From JAICXG01 sp036494545 (GTDB taxonomy: Bacteria > Verrucomicrobiota > Verrucomicrobiia > Chthoniobacterales > UBA10450): a DNA stretch of 64,000 nucleotides. This document shows positions 53,329 through 62,066 of this stretch, one piece after another. Below the pieces are notes generated by a model. The model saw nothing but the letters and a program-made list of their open reading frames with translations, searched no databases and was not told the DNA's origin. The stretch is taken from assembly GCA_036494545.1 (NCBI GenBank), contig DASXOB010000006.1, forward strand, positions 186,001 to 250,000, written 5' to 3'. Positions within the stretch are counted from its first letter, which is position 1. Every line of letters starts with the position of its first letter. Position numbers and translations under genes: made by a program.

Positions 53329-55854
53329 ATGAAAAACCAATCCAGCCTAACGATAAATCGAGCCGAAGAATTGTTCCGGGAGCAGCGAGAGGCGGTCTAT
53401 CGGGAAACGGACCGACTTTTTAGCCGCCTGTTGCTCTTGGAATGGGTGGTCCTGATCATTGTGGCGTCGCTCGTCGTCCCGGAGAACGGGCAAGGACATC
53501 CCGGCCAAGTGGACCTGCATGTCTGGAGAACGGTCATTCTCGGCGGAGCGATCACGCTGCTGCCAGTCGCTCTAACGCGATTCCGGCCGGGCGCGGCGGC
53601 GACGCGCTACACAATCGCGGCGGCCCAGATGTTGCACTCGGGGCTTCTCATCAGCCTGGTTGGCGGCCGGCTGGAAACGCATTTTCACGTCTTTTGCTCG
53701 CTCATGATCCTCTCGTTTTATCGGGACTGGCGGCTGCTGGTGCCCGCCACGCTGGTTGTCGCGCTCGATCATTTTTTGCGCGGTGTTTACTGGCCGCTGA
53801 CGCTTTTTGGGACACTTAGCGTCAGCCCGTGGCGCTCGCTGGAACACGTCGTCTGGGTGATTTTCGGAGACATTTGTCTCGGGATTTCCTGCCTGCGCAG
53901 CACCCAGGAAATGCGCGCCACGGCCAACCGCACCGCGGCCCTTGAAACCAGTCAACACTCTAATCAGTTGATCATGGATAACTCGCGTGACGTCATTTGC
54001 GCGAACGACTACAGGGGTCGTTTCGTTACGGTGAGCGCGGCCTGCGAAGCGCTCTGGGGTTACAAACCGGAGGAGCTAATCGGAAAGACTTGCGCCGATC
54101 TCGTGCACCCAGACGATCGCGAGCGCAGCCGGCTCGCCAACCTTGAGATTATGGCCGGTCATCCGGTGACGAATTTCGAGAACCGCTATCTTCGAAAAGA
54201 CGGCACTGTCGTAGATGTACTTTGGTCGGCGTACTGGTCGGAACACGACGGGACGATGTTTCAAGTGGCGCGCGATATCACGCAGCGCAAACGCGCCGAA
54301 GCCGCGCTCGAAAAGAGTAATCGCCAGCTCGCCTCCGCGCATCAGGCGAATCAGCTCATCATGGACAATTCACAGGACGTGATTTGCAGCTTCGATGCGC
54401 AGGGTCGTTTCCTTTCCGTAAATGCAGCCTGCCAAAGATTGTGGGGCTATGAAGCGGAGGAGTTAATCGGTCGAGTTTATCTCGCGCTGGTTCACCCGGA
54501 AGATCGGGCACGTTCCCGACAGATGGAGGAAGGAGCGCGGACGGGGCGGAGAGTTTTTGATTTCGTCAATCGCTGCCTGCGCAAAGACGGAACGGAGGTC
54601 GATGTTTTGTGGTCGACGAGTTGGTCGGCGTCGGACGAAATCTTATTCTGCGTGGCCCACGACGTGACCGAGCAGAAGCGTGTCGAGCGCGCACTGCGCG
54701 AAGCGAAAGAAGCAGCCGATCGCGCCAACCGCGCCAAAAGCGAGTTCCTTTCGCGGATGAGTCACGAACTGCGCACGCCACTCAATGCCATTCTTGGTTT
54801 TGGTCAGTTGCTCGAGCGCCAGAATCCGCGTACGACGCAGGCCGCGCATTTGCATCACATCCTCACCGCCGGCCGGCATCTGCTCAAACTGATCGACGAA
54901 GTACTCGATATCAGCCGCATCGAATCGGATCGCATGCATTTGTCGCTTGAACCGGTGAGTGTGAAGATCGCGCTCAAAGAAGCAGTTGAACTAATCCGAC
55001 CCCTCGCCACGGAGCACGCGGTGAATCTCTTTGCTCCGACGGAGCCCGAGACCGATCACTTCGTTTTTGCGGATCATCAGCGACTAAAACAAGTGCTGCT
55101 CAACATTCTCAACAACGGCGTAAAATACACGCCGGAGGGCGGCACGGTCGTGATCACTTGCAAAGTGTCCGGGCAAAAGGTTCGTCTCAACATCCACGAT
55201 ACCGGGGTCGGGATTGCCGCCGAAAAGCTGTCTCGGCTCTTTACACCTTTCGATCGTCTTGGTGCTGAGCAGTTGGGGATCGAAGGCACCGGCCTAGGGC
55301 TGGCGCTCTCGCGGCGATTGATCGAAGCCATGCATGGCGAGATCGGCGTCCAGAGTAACCCCGGGCGTGGAACCACATTTTGGCTCGAGCTCGAGCGTAC
55401 CGAATCGCCGCTCAAAACGATCGAGCGAAAAACGGTTCTTCGCCCTGAACTGCCGATCGGGACTGAGTGCACGATTCTTTACATCGAAGACAATCTTTCC
55501 AACCTGAGCCTCATCGAACAAATGCTTAGTGAAGATCCCGGCATTCACCTGATGACCGCAATGCAAGGCCGGATCGGCCTCGACCTTGCCCGCCAGCATT
55601 CTCCGGATCTCATCCTTCTCGATCTCCAACTGCCCGATATGCCCGGTTCCGACGTGCTCGCCGAATTGCAATCGGAGAGCGTAACCCGCGACATACCCGT
55701 CGTGGTTTTGACGGCTGACGCCACTGCGGGTCAGTTGCGATGCCTGCTCAGCGCCGGGGCGCGCGATTACATCACCAAGCCGATTGATGTCAGCCGCTTC
55801 TATCGCCTGATAGAAGAAATCGCGAACGAAGAGAAACGTCCGGTCTTAGCCTAA
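53329..55854 (+). CDS. hybrid sensor histidine kinase (two PAS domains)
   Basis: An 841-residue homologue of the kinase just upstream: the same N-terminal membrane sensor with HVWRT, ETHFHVFCS and DHFLRGVYWP, but two successive PAS/PAC domains (about 215-330 and 345-460; each starting QLIMDNSxDVIC), then HisKA (H479), HATPase (NILNNGVKYT, DTGVGIA, GTGLGLAL) and receiver (D765 in DLILLDLQLPD). The two PAS domains are themselves alike, so an internal duplication is likely. The 176-base spacer before it holds no other gene. Stop TAA lies in the GCCTAACGA word at 55849-55857. Confidence 0.92.
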   Translation: MKNQSSLTINRAEELFREQREAVYRETDRLFSRLLLLEWVVLIIVASLVVPENGQGHPGQVDLHVWRTVILGGAITLLPVALTRFRPGAAATRYTIAAAQMLHSGLLISLVGGRLETHFHVFCSLMILSFYRDWRLLVPATLVVALDHFLRGVYWPLTLFGTLSVSPWRSLEHVVWVIFGDICLGISCLRSTQEMRATANRTAALETSQHSNQLIMDNSRDVICANDYRGRFVTVSAACEALWGYKPEELIGKTCADLVHPDDRERSRLANLEIMAGHPVTNFENRYLRKDGTVVDVLWSAYWSEHDGTMFQVARDITQRKRAEAALEKSNRQLASAHQANQLIMDNSQDVICSFDAQGRFLSVNAACQRLWGYEAEELIGRVYLALVHPEDRARSRQMEEGARTGRRVFDFVNRCLRKDGTEVDVLWSTSWSASDEILFCVAHDVTEQKRVERALREAKEAADRANRAKSEFLSRMSHELRTPLNAILGFGQLLERQNPRTTQAAHLHHILTAGRHLLKLIDEVLDISRIESDRMHLSLEPVSVKIALKEAVELIRPLATEHAVNLFAPTEPETDHFVFADHQRLKQVLLNILNNGVKYTPEGGTVVITCKVSGQKVRLNIHDTGVGIAAEKLSRLFTPFDRLGAEQLGIEGTGLGLALSRRLIEAMHGEIGVQSNPGRGTTFWLELERTESPLKTIERKTVLRPELPIGTECTILYIEDNLSNLSLIEQMLSEDPGIHLMTAMQGRIGLDLARQHSPDLILLDLQLPDMPGSDVLAELQSESVTRDIPVVVLTADATAGQLRCLLSAGARDYITKPIDVSRFYRLIEEIANEEKRPVLA

Positions 55855-55926
55855 CGAGCTCGCTCTCGTCAGGCGGGATGCTTCTCCGACGGAAGAGGGA
55901 CGGCGACTGCCTACCCGACCGAGTCA

Positions 55927-57093
55927 TCAGGATGAGAGTGCCGGCTTCGGCTTTTCTCTGAGCAAGTAATTCATAAGGTTATTGGTCGCTTTTTCGAGCA
56001 GCATGCCCCAAATAGCGAGTACAACGACGGTGACCAGTGCAATGAAAACAAAGCACCAGATAGGTTGTTCGCGAATGCGAAGTCCTAGCCAGATGACATA
56101 GGGTTGATGCACGAGATATAGCCCGTAGGAGTAGATACCGGCAAGCGCGATCGCCCTGGCTAGTGAGTGAGCGCGTGAAATGATTCCTGCGATTCCGACC
56201 AGGACAAGAAAACAGCAAGTGCCGGTGGCAAAGTCTACAAAGACATAGGTCGTGAGGTTTGCATATAGCAGTAGCGCGCCAGGATAGAGGAGTAAACCTG
56301 TAAGAAGGGCCGGGCCGTTGAGGAGGAAGCGCTCCAGTCTCTTAGGGTAACGTTGATCCCAGATCGCGAGAGCCATGCCAGCGGCAAACTCCGGGAGGCG
56401 ACAGATGGCCAGCCCTCCCTGGACCCACATTCCATTTACGGGGTGGACCACAAGGAGAAGATAACGCGCAAAGAGGCCGAGCCCGCAGGTGCAGACCAGA
56501 TAGGTTACCGGCCCAAGCTTCCTCGCCGTGATGAAGAGAAACGGAAATAGAAGATACAGCTGGATCAATAAGGTAAAGTACCACCACGCGGAATTAAGAT
56601 AGTAGAACGTGTTGCTGATATCGATAAACCGCAGGCCGAGTAGACTAAGAAGGAAACGACCATCGATTTTTTCGAAGTGCGCGGTGCAAGGCGAAATAAG
56701 GTAAACAACGTGCGCCACCCAGTACATGGGATAGAGGCGTAGCAACCGGCTGCGATACCAGGCGCGCCAATCGACACTGCCTTGCGCGGCACGGCAGGCG
56801 GTCGACTGCATGAGTGCCCAGCCGCTGAGAATGATGAAAACTCCGACAGCGTGAAATCCCAGCCCGGAGACTTTCAGCCAGAGGTAGCGCACTGAGGTCG
56901 TTAGGCCGGCCAGGAAGCTATGCCAATCCGGCGGGGGGAGGGTGCCGTGTTCGAAATAAGTCCGAAAGAAATGGAAGTAGACGACCACGATAATGGCGAG
57001 GCCTTTTGCCACATCGAGCCAGAGAAGGCGCTTCACGCTCGATCGGTTAGCAGGCCTGAAGCGAATTAGAAAGTGCGAAAGTCGCGCGAGCAT
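55927..57093 (-). CDS. acyltransferase 3 family membrane protein
   Basis: A 388-residue protein with about ten transmembrane helices of the OafA/OatA acyltransferase-3 type, which O-acetylates cell-surface sugars. The early KGLAIIVVVYFHFFRTYF holds the conserved His, and SGWALMQ is preceded by RSRLLRLYPMYW with the conserved Arg residues. No extra SGNH domain is attached. It is convergent with the second kinase gene and divergent from the next gene. Confidence 0.85.
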   Translation of the reverse strand: MLARLSHFLIRFRPANRSSVKRLLWLDVAKGLAIIVVVYFHFFRTYFEHGTLPPPDWHSFLAGLTTSVRYLWLKVSGLGFHAVGVFIILSGWALMQSTACRAAQGSVDWRAWYRSRLLRLYPMYWVAHVVYLISPCTAHFEKIDGRFLLSLLGLRFIDISNTFYYLNSAWWYFTLLIQLYLLFPFLFITARKLGPVTYLVCTCGLGLFARYLLLVVHPVNGMWVQGGLAICRLPEFAAGMALAIWDQRYPKRLERFLLNGPALLTGLLLYPGALLLYANLTTYVFVDFATGTCCFLVLVGIAGIISRAHSLARAIALAGIYSYGLYLVHQPYVIWLGLRIREQPIWCFVFIALVTVVVLAIWGMLLEKATNNLMNYLLREKPKPALSS

Positions 57094-57177
57094 GCTTGCC
57101 TACAGATGAAATCGGGTTGGAGGCAGGAAGGGAAGGCGAGCCTTTTCTGTCGCCAAAGGGCCAGCTAGATTGGACGC

Positions 57178-57690
57178 ATGAGCTCAGCGGGACCAATGAT
57201 GGTGAAACCTGAAAGGAACAAAGACGATCACTGGCCGTTCCTGCGCGACGTGGTCGTCTTCCAGCTCAAGATGTTCCTGGATAATGTGCGCGATTTCGCC
57301 CTCATGCCGATTTCGCTCGCAGCGGCGGCGATCGATTTGCTCTTCCGTGGAGAACGGCAGGGGTCGCTATTTTATCAAGTGCTGCGCTGGGGAAAACACA
57401 GCGAACAAGTGATCAATGTTTACAGCGCGGTTGAAACGCCCGGGGCGCAAATAAATCACGATTACACCATTGATGCAGTCATCGCCCGCCTGGAAGGCGT
57501 GCTGGCGCGCGAATGCGAAAAGGGCGGCACCGCTGCAAGCGTTAAGACGGCAATGGATCGCGCCATCAGGCAAATCCAAATCGATGCCAGCGTTCCGCGC
57601 GAACGAGCACGAGAGGTATGGAGCCGGGCAAGCAATAAGTTGCGCGGCAAAGTGGAAAGCGATCCGCCCGGCGATTCCTTTACTCGTTAG
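57178..57690 (+). CDS. conserved protein of unknown function
   Basis: A 170-residue protein with one hydrophobic segment (about 40-56, DFALMPISLAAAAIDLLF), followed by a helical part containing LARECEKGGTAASVKTAMDRAI. Similar short proteins with a GGxTASVKxAxD pattern occur in other bacteria, but no role is known to me. It stands between divergent and convergent neighbours. The TAG stop is part of the TCGTTAGGC word at 57684-57692. Confidence 0.68.
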   Translation: MSSAGPMMVKPERNKDDHWPFLRDVVVFQLKMFLDNVRDFALMPISLAAAAIDLLFRGERQGSLFYQVLRWGKHSEQVINVYSAVETPGAQINHDYTIDAVIARLEGVLARECEKGGTAASVKTAMDRAIRQIQIDASVPRERAREVWSRASNKLRGKVESDPPGDSFTR

Positions 57691-57712
57691 GCTTAATATC
57701 GTCCTGCCTGGG

Positions 57713-58723
57713 CTAACGGGAAGGATTGACCAGGTGCTGGACAACGCGCTGCACTCCAAGCACCACCCGCGTCATCGAATCATAGTCAAGTTTGTCCGGT
57801 GTATCGCCGGCAGAATGATAATGTGGATAACGAAAGGGCGCTGTGTCGGTAATCATGATTCCCAGATAGGAATGCTGCCAAAAAGACCATTGATCGGACC
57901 ATCCGACGCCGGGAACGAACTGAGGCAACGCTGCACCTTCCGACGGAATGGTGGCATGGCGGCGGAACTCCCCGATCGCTTCCCGGACCAGATCGCGTGA
58001 AGGCAGGTTGCCGACGAAGCCAATGAAATTGCCGGTGCGCGGATAGATCAACCCAAGGCCGACAGCCGGATATTTCTGAGAACCAGGTCGATCGGAGAAG
58101 TAGCCAATCGTCTCAAGGCTGATCATCGCGCGAATTTGATCGCCGCGCTGACGGCAGCGCGCAGCGTAGATGTAGCTGCCCATCTGTCCTGTCTGGAAAT
58201 AACCGGGCTCTTCATTTACGAAAGCGACGAAACGCAAAGTCTTTTCGTTCGTCTGAGCGGCAAAACGACGAGCGAGAGCGAGGAGAGCGGCGACGCCGCT
58301 GCCGTTGTCATTCGCACCCGGCGAGCCGAAGACCGAATCGTAATGCGCGCCGACGAGCACGATCTCAGGCGATCTTCCACGGAATTCGGCCTGAATATTG
58401 TAGCAGGGCTTGCCAAGCACTTCGTAGATGTCGCGGTCGAGCTTCTGAGTGGATAACTGACTCTCGATATATTGTGCCGCAGCCAGGAGCTGAGGATATC
58501 GCGAAAGATTGCGTTCCCCGATTGTGCCCCCAAGCATTTGCACGTGGGCCATCAACTCGGCACGGAGTTTAAGTTGGTCGGACGTGAGCGGCGGGGCTGA
58601 GCCGTGAAAGCTTTTGCCGGGCATGCGAATCATGAGCCACCAGCTTACCACCAGGAGAAAAAGCAACGTGAGCCAGAAGAGGAGGCGAGAGACGTTGAAA
58701 GCGGTGAACGTTCGCCTGGTCAT
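57713..58723 (-). CDS. M28 family metallopeptidase
   Basis: A 336-residue exported or membrane-anchored zinc peptidase: one transmembrane helix (about 14-32), then the M28 motifs VLVGAHYDSVFGSPGANDNGSG (ligands His and Asp; core GAHYDS and GANDNGSG), FVNEEPGYF (catalytic Glu pair) and HYHSAGDTPDKLDYDSM (last His ligand). It likely acts as an aminopeptidase in the periplasm. It is divergent from the mannosyltransferase gene. Confidence 0.88.
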   Translation of the reverse strand: MTRRTFTAFNVSRLLFWLTLLFLLVVSWWLMIRMPGKSFHGSAPPLTSDQLKLRAELMAHVQMLGGTIGERNLSRYPQLLAAAQYIESQLSTQKLDRDIYEVLGKPCYNIQAEFRGRSPEIVLVGAHYDSVFGSPGANDNGSGVAALLALARRFAAQTNEKTLRFVAFVNEEPGYFQTGQMGSYIYAARCRQRGDQIRAMISLETIGYFSDRPGSQKYPAVGLGLIYPRTGNFIGFVGNLPSRDLVREAIGEFRRHATIPSEGAALPQFVPGVGWSDQWSFWQHSYLGIMITDTAPFRYPHYHSAGDTPDKLDYDSMTRVVLGVQRVVQHLVNPSR

Positions 58724-58846
58724 GCGATAATTATGTTGTCCCTGGACCTTGGTGAAATGATCGGGAGTTTCAGGTTCCAGAGCGAGCGAAGATTTACCTC
58801 GCGCGAGGCTTTATTCTTCTCAGCGGAGGACGCAGACTGCGGGCGC

Positions 58847-60007
58847 ATGGTCAGCCCGAAGAAAAGAGCCACCACCACAGCCTCGGAGACCGGATTACCC
58901 GCCAGCTACGGTAAAGGTTGGTTCTCACGAGTGCGCGGGTGGGACTGGGAAACGATCTTGCTTGTTCTCGGGATCAAGCTCCTTGTTCTCACCTTTGGCT
59001 TGGAAGCGGTCGCAGCGCTTAATGAAGAACACGTCGGCTGGGACGCGATGTGGAATCGCTGGGATGCAACGCATTACCTTGCTCTCGCGAAAGACGGTTA
59101 TCAGGCAAGTGGCGACCAGCTTTTCTCGCTTGTTTTTTTTCCTCTCTATCCATGGCTGGTTCGCGGAGTCGCCTGGGCTGTGTCCGATTACGTCACAGCG
59201 GCGTTTGTCGTGTCTGGAGTCGCTTCGGTCGCGACCGGCTTACTGCTGCGACAATTGGTTTGTTGCGATGAGTCCGACGAGGTGGCGCGCAACGCCGTTT
59301 GGTTTCTCTTTATCTTTCCGACGAGCTTTTTCCTGCATGTGCCCTATACAGAAAGTCTGTTTCTCGCGCTCACTCTGGGCTGTTTTCTTGCGGCGCGGAA
59401 GGAACGTTGGGAGCTCACAGGTTTGTTAGGGGCGGCGGCTTGCCTTACGCGTGTCAACGGCCTTGTGCTAGTGCCGGCGCTCGCGACCGAGATCGGACTA
59501 CGCTTTTGGATAAGGCGGCGGATCGATTGGCGTTGGCTTTGGCTGGTGCTGGTGCCGCTCGGCTTCCTCGCCTATCTCTGGCTAAACTACAAAGTTACCG
59601 GCGACTACCTGGCCTTCACCAAAATCATGAAGGAGCATTGGTATAAGAAATTCGCTTGGCCCTGGTTCGGCGTGCATGACGTTTGGCTGCGCGCGCTTGG
59701 GGCGAATGTAAACGAAGGGTTAAACGAGTTTATTGCCGTGGTGTTGATTTCGGTCTGCACTCTTTGGTCGTGGATGCGGTTGCGTCCCTCGTATTCCGTC
59801 TGGATCACGCTTAATTGGCTGCTTATCAATAGCACCGCCTTCGTCCTGAGCGTGCCGCGCTACACCCTCACGCTTTTCCCGGTCTTTATGCTCTTCGCTA
59901 TTGCCTGTACGGGCCGGCGGCTTTGGTTTTCGATGGTAAGTGTGTGGTGGCTGCTTTATCTGGCGCTTTACACCGGTCGCTTTGCCCAAGGCTACTGGGC
60001 ATCTTGA
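58847..60007 (+). CDS. PIG-V-like mannosyltransferase
   Basis: A 386-residue membrane protein with about nine helices. The motif WNRWDATHYLALAKDGY near residue 70 is the hallmark of PIG-V-type mannosyltransferases, with a catalytic Asp; FPLYPW and PYTESLFLAL follow in the usual order. Substrate is probably a polyprenyl-phosphate mannose acceptor. The frame is open to 58604, but that overlaps the divergent M28 gene; ATG 58733 or 58757 are alternatives to the ATG at 58847. Confidence 0.82.
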   Translation: MVSPKKRATTTASETGLPASYGKGWFSRVRGWDWETILLVLGIKLLVLTFGLEAVAALNEEHVGWDAMWNRWDATHYLALAKDGYQASGDQLFSLVFFPLYPWLVRGVAWAVSDYVTAAFVVSGVASVATGLLLRQLVCCDESDEVARNAVWFLFIFPTSFFLHVPYTESLFLALTLGCFLAARKERWELTGLLGAAACLTRVNGLVLVPALATEIGLRFWIRRRIDWRWLWLVLVPLGFLAYLWLNYKVTGDYLAFTKIMKEHWYKKFAWPWFGVHDVWLRALGANVNEGLNEFIAVVLISVCTLWSWMRLRPSYSVWITLNWLLINSTAFVLSVPRYTLTLFPVFMLFAIACTGRRLWFSMVSVWWLLYLALYTGRFAQGYWAS

Positions 60008-60228
60008 GGCTTGCGTCGCGAAACGGCCGCAACAACGTGCGCCGCCCAGGACATGGCTTTCCTAGTCGGCTGAGTGCCGGGCTATGAAAAAGACCGTCAG
60101 CTTGGCACGACCTCCGGGTTTGCCTTGCGATCGAAAAGCGTATTGCGAAACTGAAATCGTTGATCGCGGCGCGTCTCGTTTACTGGAATTTCCTTGCGCC
60201 GCGAAGCCTCTGCGGCGATTAGGAGACC

Positions 60229-60597
60229 ATGAGCACGGAAGAGGTAGGAAAGAAGTTAGTCGACCTTTGCAACAAGGGCCAATACGAGGAAGCGGCCAGG
60301 TCGCTTTACGACAAAGACATCGTCAGCGTAGAGCCGCGTGCGATGGGTGGGATGCTGGAGGAAATGAAGGGTCTCGACGCCGTTGCCCAGAAAACAAAAT
60401 GGTGGATAGAGAATCACGAGATTCATAGCGCGAAGGCAAGCGGACCATTCGCCGCTCGCGACACGTTCGTGGTGCGCTTCGATATTGACGTAACAGAGAA
60501 GAATTCCGGCCAGCGTATGCAGGGTTCGGAGGTCGGAATTTACAAAGTGAAAGAGGGGAAGGTCGTACGGGAAGAGTTCCTGCCCATGATGGGGTAA
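60229..60597 (+). CDS. SnoaL-like (NTF2-fold) protein
   Basis: A 122-residue single-domain protein of the SnoaL-like family: LVDLCNKGQYEEAARSLYDK at the start, VVRFDIDVTEKNSGQRM and a C-terminal YKVKEGKVVREEFLPMM. Such folds act as small isomerases or binding proteins; no substrate can be named. AGGAG lies three bases before the ATG. Upstream, 60008-60228 holds no gene that I can support. Confidence 0.85.
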   Translation: MSTEEVGKKLVDLCNKGQYEEAARSLYDKDIVSVEPRAMGGMLEEMKGLDAVAQKTKWWIENHEIHSAKASGPFAARDTFVVRFDIDVTEKNSGQRMQGSEVGIYKVKEGKVVREEFLPMMG

Positions 60598-60648
60598 GGA
60601 TTTTGCTGCATTCGGTCGTCGATTCGTGCAAAATACCCGTTTCCGAAA

Positions 60649-61056
60649 ATGAAAACAAAACTTCTTATCAGCCTCATTCTCATCTCTTCTTGCCTAACGA
60701 CGTGGGCTTGGTTCGATCCTTCCATCTCCCAGGGAAAGGTTGACCAGATTCGCATCGGTCAAACCACAGAGGCTGACCTGATTCATTTTTTTGGCCGCCC
60801 CACAACTCGACAGATTGACCTACGTCACCACGTCACATTGGACTTCATGCGATCCGTTCCCATGCCATGGCAGGGTTATGTGCCATTCATTGGCTCATTT
60901 GTCGGCGGTCTGAGGATTGACGCCCAGGAGCTATGGGTGGAGCTAACGCCGGACGGTCGTGTCCTACGCTATCGGGTTTACAGCTCGCGCAATAGCGTCA
61001 AAGCCAGGACTGTCACCAGTACAACGGTCGTGAGTCATTCCTCCTACTCGAAATAG
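60649..61056 (+). CDS. exported BamE-like protein
   Basis: A 135-residue protein with signal peptide (about 1-20, ending TWAWF) and a BamE/SmpA-like part: QIRIGQTTEADLIHFFGRP. It resembles the two small lipoproteins in the nuo operon in the arrangement 'G-x-T/S-x-x-x-(L/V)-x-x-x-(L/F)-G-x-P' but has no lipobox next to the signal end, only an earlier SSC. A CCTAACGA word lies in its signal-peptide region. It is convergent with the response regulator and overlaps its 3' end by 13 bases. Confidence 0.65.
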   Translation: MKTKLLISLILISSCLTTWAWFDPSISQGKVDQIRIGQTTEADLIHFFGRPTTRQIDLRHHVTLDFMRSVPMPWQGYVPFIGSFVGGLRIDAQELWVELTPDGRVLRYRVYSSRNSVKARTVTSTTVVSHSSYSK

Positions 61057-61409
61057 CTGCAGGCAGCTTCCTGCAGCGCCTTTTCGAGTTGTGCGCGAGC
61101 GATTGGCTTGGGCAGGACAGCCAAAGCACCCGACGCTTCGGGGGTTAGCTCGCGTCGATCGCTTAAACCGGAGAGGAAAAGGATCCGGCCCTTCGGGTCT
61201 TCGCTCAGGATGTTGCGACAGGCAGTGAGCCCATTCAGTCGCGCCATGGCGAAGTCCATTAGGACCAGGTCTGGCTTGTGCTGTTTGTAATATCGAATCG
61301 CATCCAATCCGCTGTGCACCACGCCGACCACTTCGTAACCCAGGGAGCGCACCATCTCAGCAAGAACAAGCGCGAAAGCTCTTTCGTCATCGGCGATCAG
61401 CACTCGCAT
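61044..61409 (-). CDS. single-domain response regulator (CheY-like)
   Basis: A 121-residue receiver with the acidic pocket ADDE (D7, D8), phospho-acceptor in LVLMDFAMARLNG (Asp near residue 52), FLSGLSD and the conserved Lys in LPKPIA. No output domain. It could accept phosphate from the hybrid kinases at 51-56 kb, but there is no direct link in the sequence. Confidence 0.9.
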   Translation of the reverse strand: MRVLIADDERAFALVLAEMVRSLGYEVVGVVHSGLDAIRYYKQHKPDLVLMDFAMARLNGLTACRNILSEDPKGRILFLSGLSDRRELTPEASGALAVLPKPIARAQLEKALQEAACSYFE

Positions 61410-61570
61410 AATGAAAGAAGCAGAAGTTTTCGTGCCCGCGAAAGAAATTTGTAATCAACCACTAAATCCCAATCGCACGTTTAGTGCGTTGAATCTGGTC
61501 TTTGTATCAGGAGAATAGGATGCGATCGCTTGGCCGGTCACGAACTATCCGCTTCTGAAAACGCTGATCC

Positions 61571-62029
61571 ATGAGCAGGGCTTTTGTGAAAGAAGACGTG
61601 GATCCGCCCGAGAGGTCGGGCCGATCGCGAGCGCCTTCCGGTTTGCCACCGGGTGCGGTCAATTATGCCACTGCCCTGGGAGCGAATCTCTTACAGGAAA
61701 AGCTGTTGCGGTTGTCCCGGGAAAAAGCGCCTAACGAATTCGCGCTCGCCGAATTGGAACGAGTATTAAAATCGATTACCATTGTAGAGGTGCCTAACGA
61801 ACCTGAAGACCAGATTGCTTTCGGTGCTCGAGTTACGCTGCGGAACTCTCTTGGCGAGGAATATGGTTATCGAATCGTCGGGGTGGACGAGCTCGATCTT
61901 TTCCCGGAAGCGGTGAGCTGGATTTCGCCGACGGGCCGCGCTTTGCTTGCAGCAGATAACAGAGGTCGAGTCACTCTGCCGAACGGCGATACTGTCACGG
62001 TCGTAAGAGTTGAGTATCCTGCGAGCTAA
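61571..62029 (+). CDS. GreA/GreB-like C-terminal-domain protein
   Basis: A 152-residue protein. The C-terminal half has the FKBP-like Gre fold: DQIAFGARVTLRNSLGEEY, GYRIVGVDE, ISWISPTGRALL-type strand (VSWISPTGRALLAA) and VTLPNGDTVTVVRVEY. The N-terminal half starts MSRAFVKEDV, typical of GreB-like proteins, but the helical coiled coil is shorter than in GreA and the two acidic tip residues required for transcript cleavage are not evident. It may bind RNA polymerase without stimulating cleavage. Two GCCTAACGA words lie in it (61729 and 61792). Confidence 0.78.
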   Translation: MSRAFVKEDVDPPERSGRSRAPSGLPPGAVNYATALGANLLQEKLLRLSREKAPNEFALAELERVLKSITIVEVPNEPEDQIAFGARVTLRNSLGEEYGYRIVGVDELDLFPEAVSWISPTGRALLAADNRGRVTLPNGDTVTVVRVEYPAS

Positions 62030-62066
62030 CAGCGCAGCCAAAGGCGCGTGTTCGGTGAACGAATCT

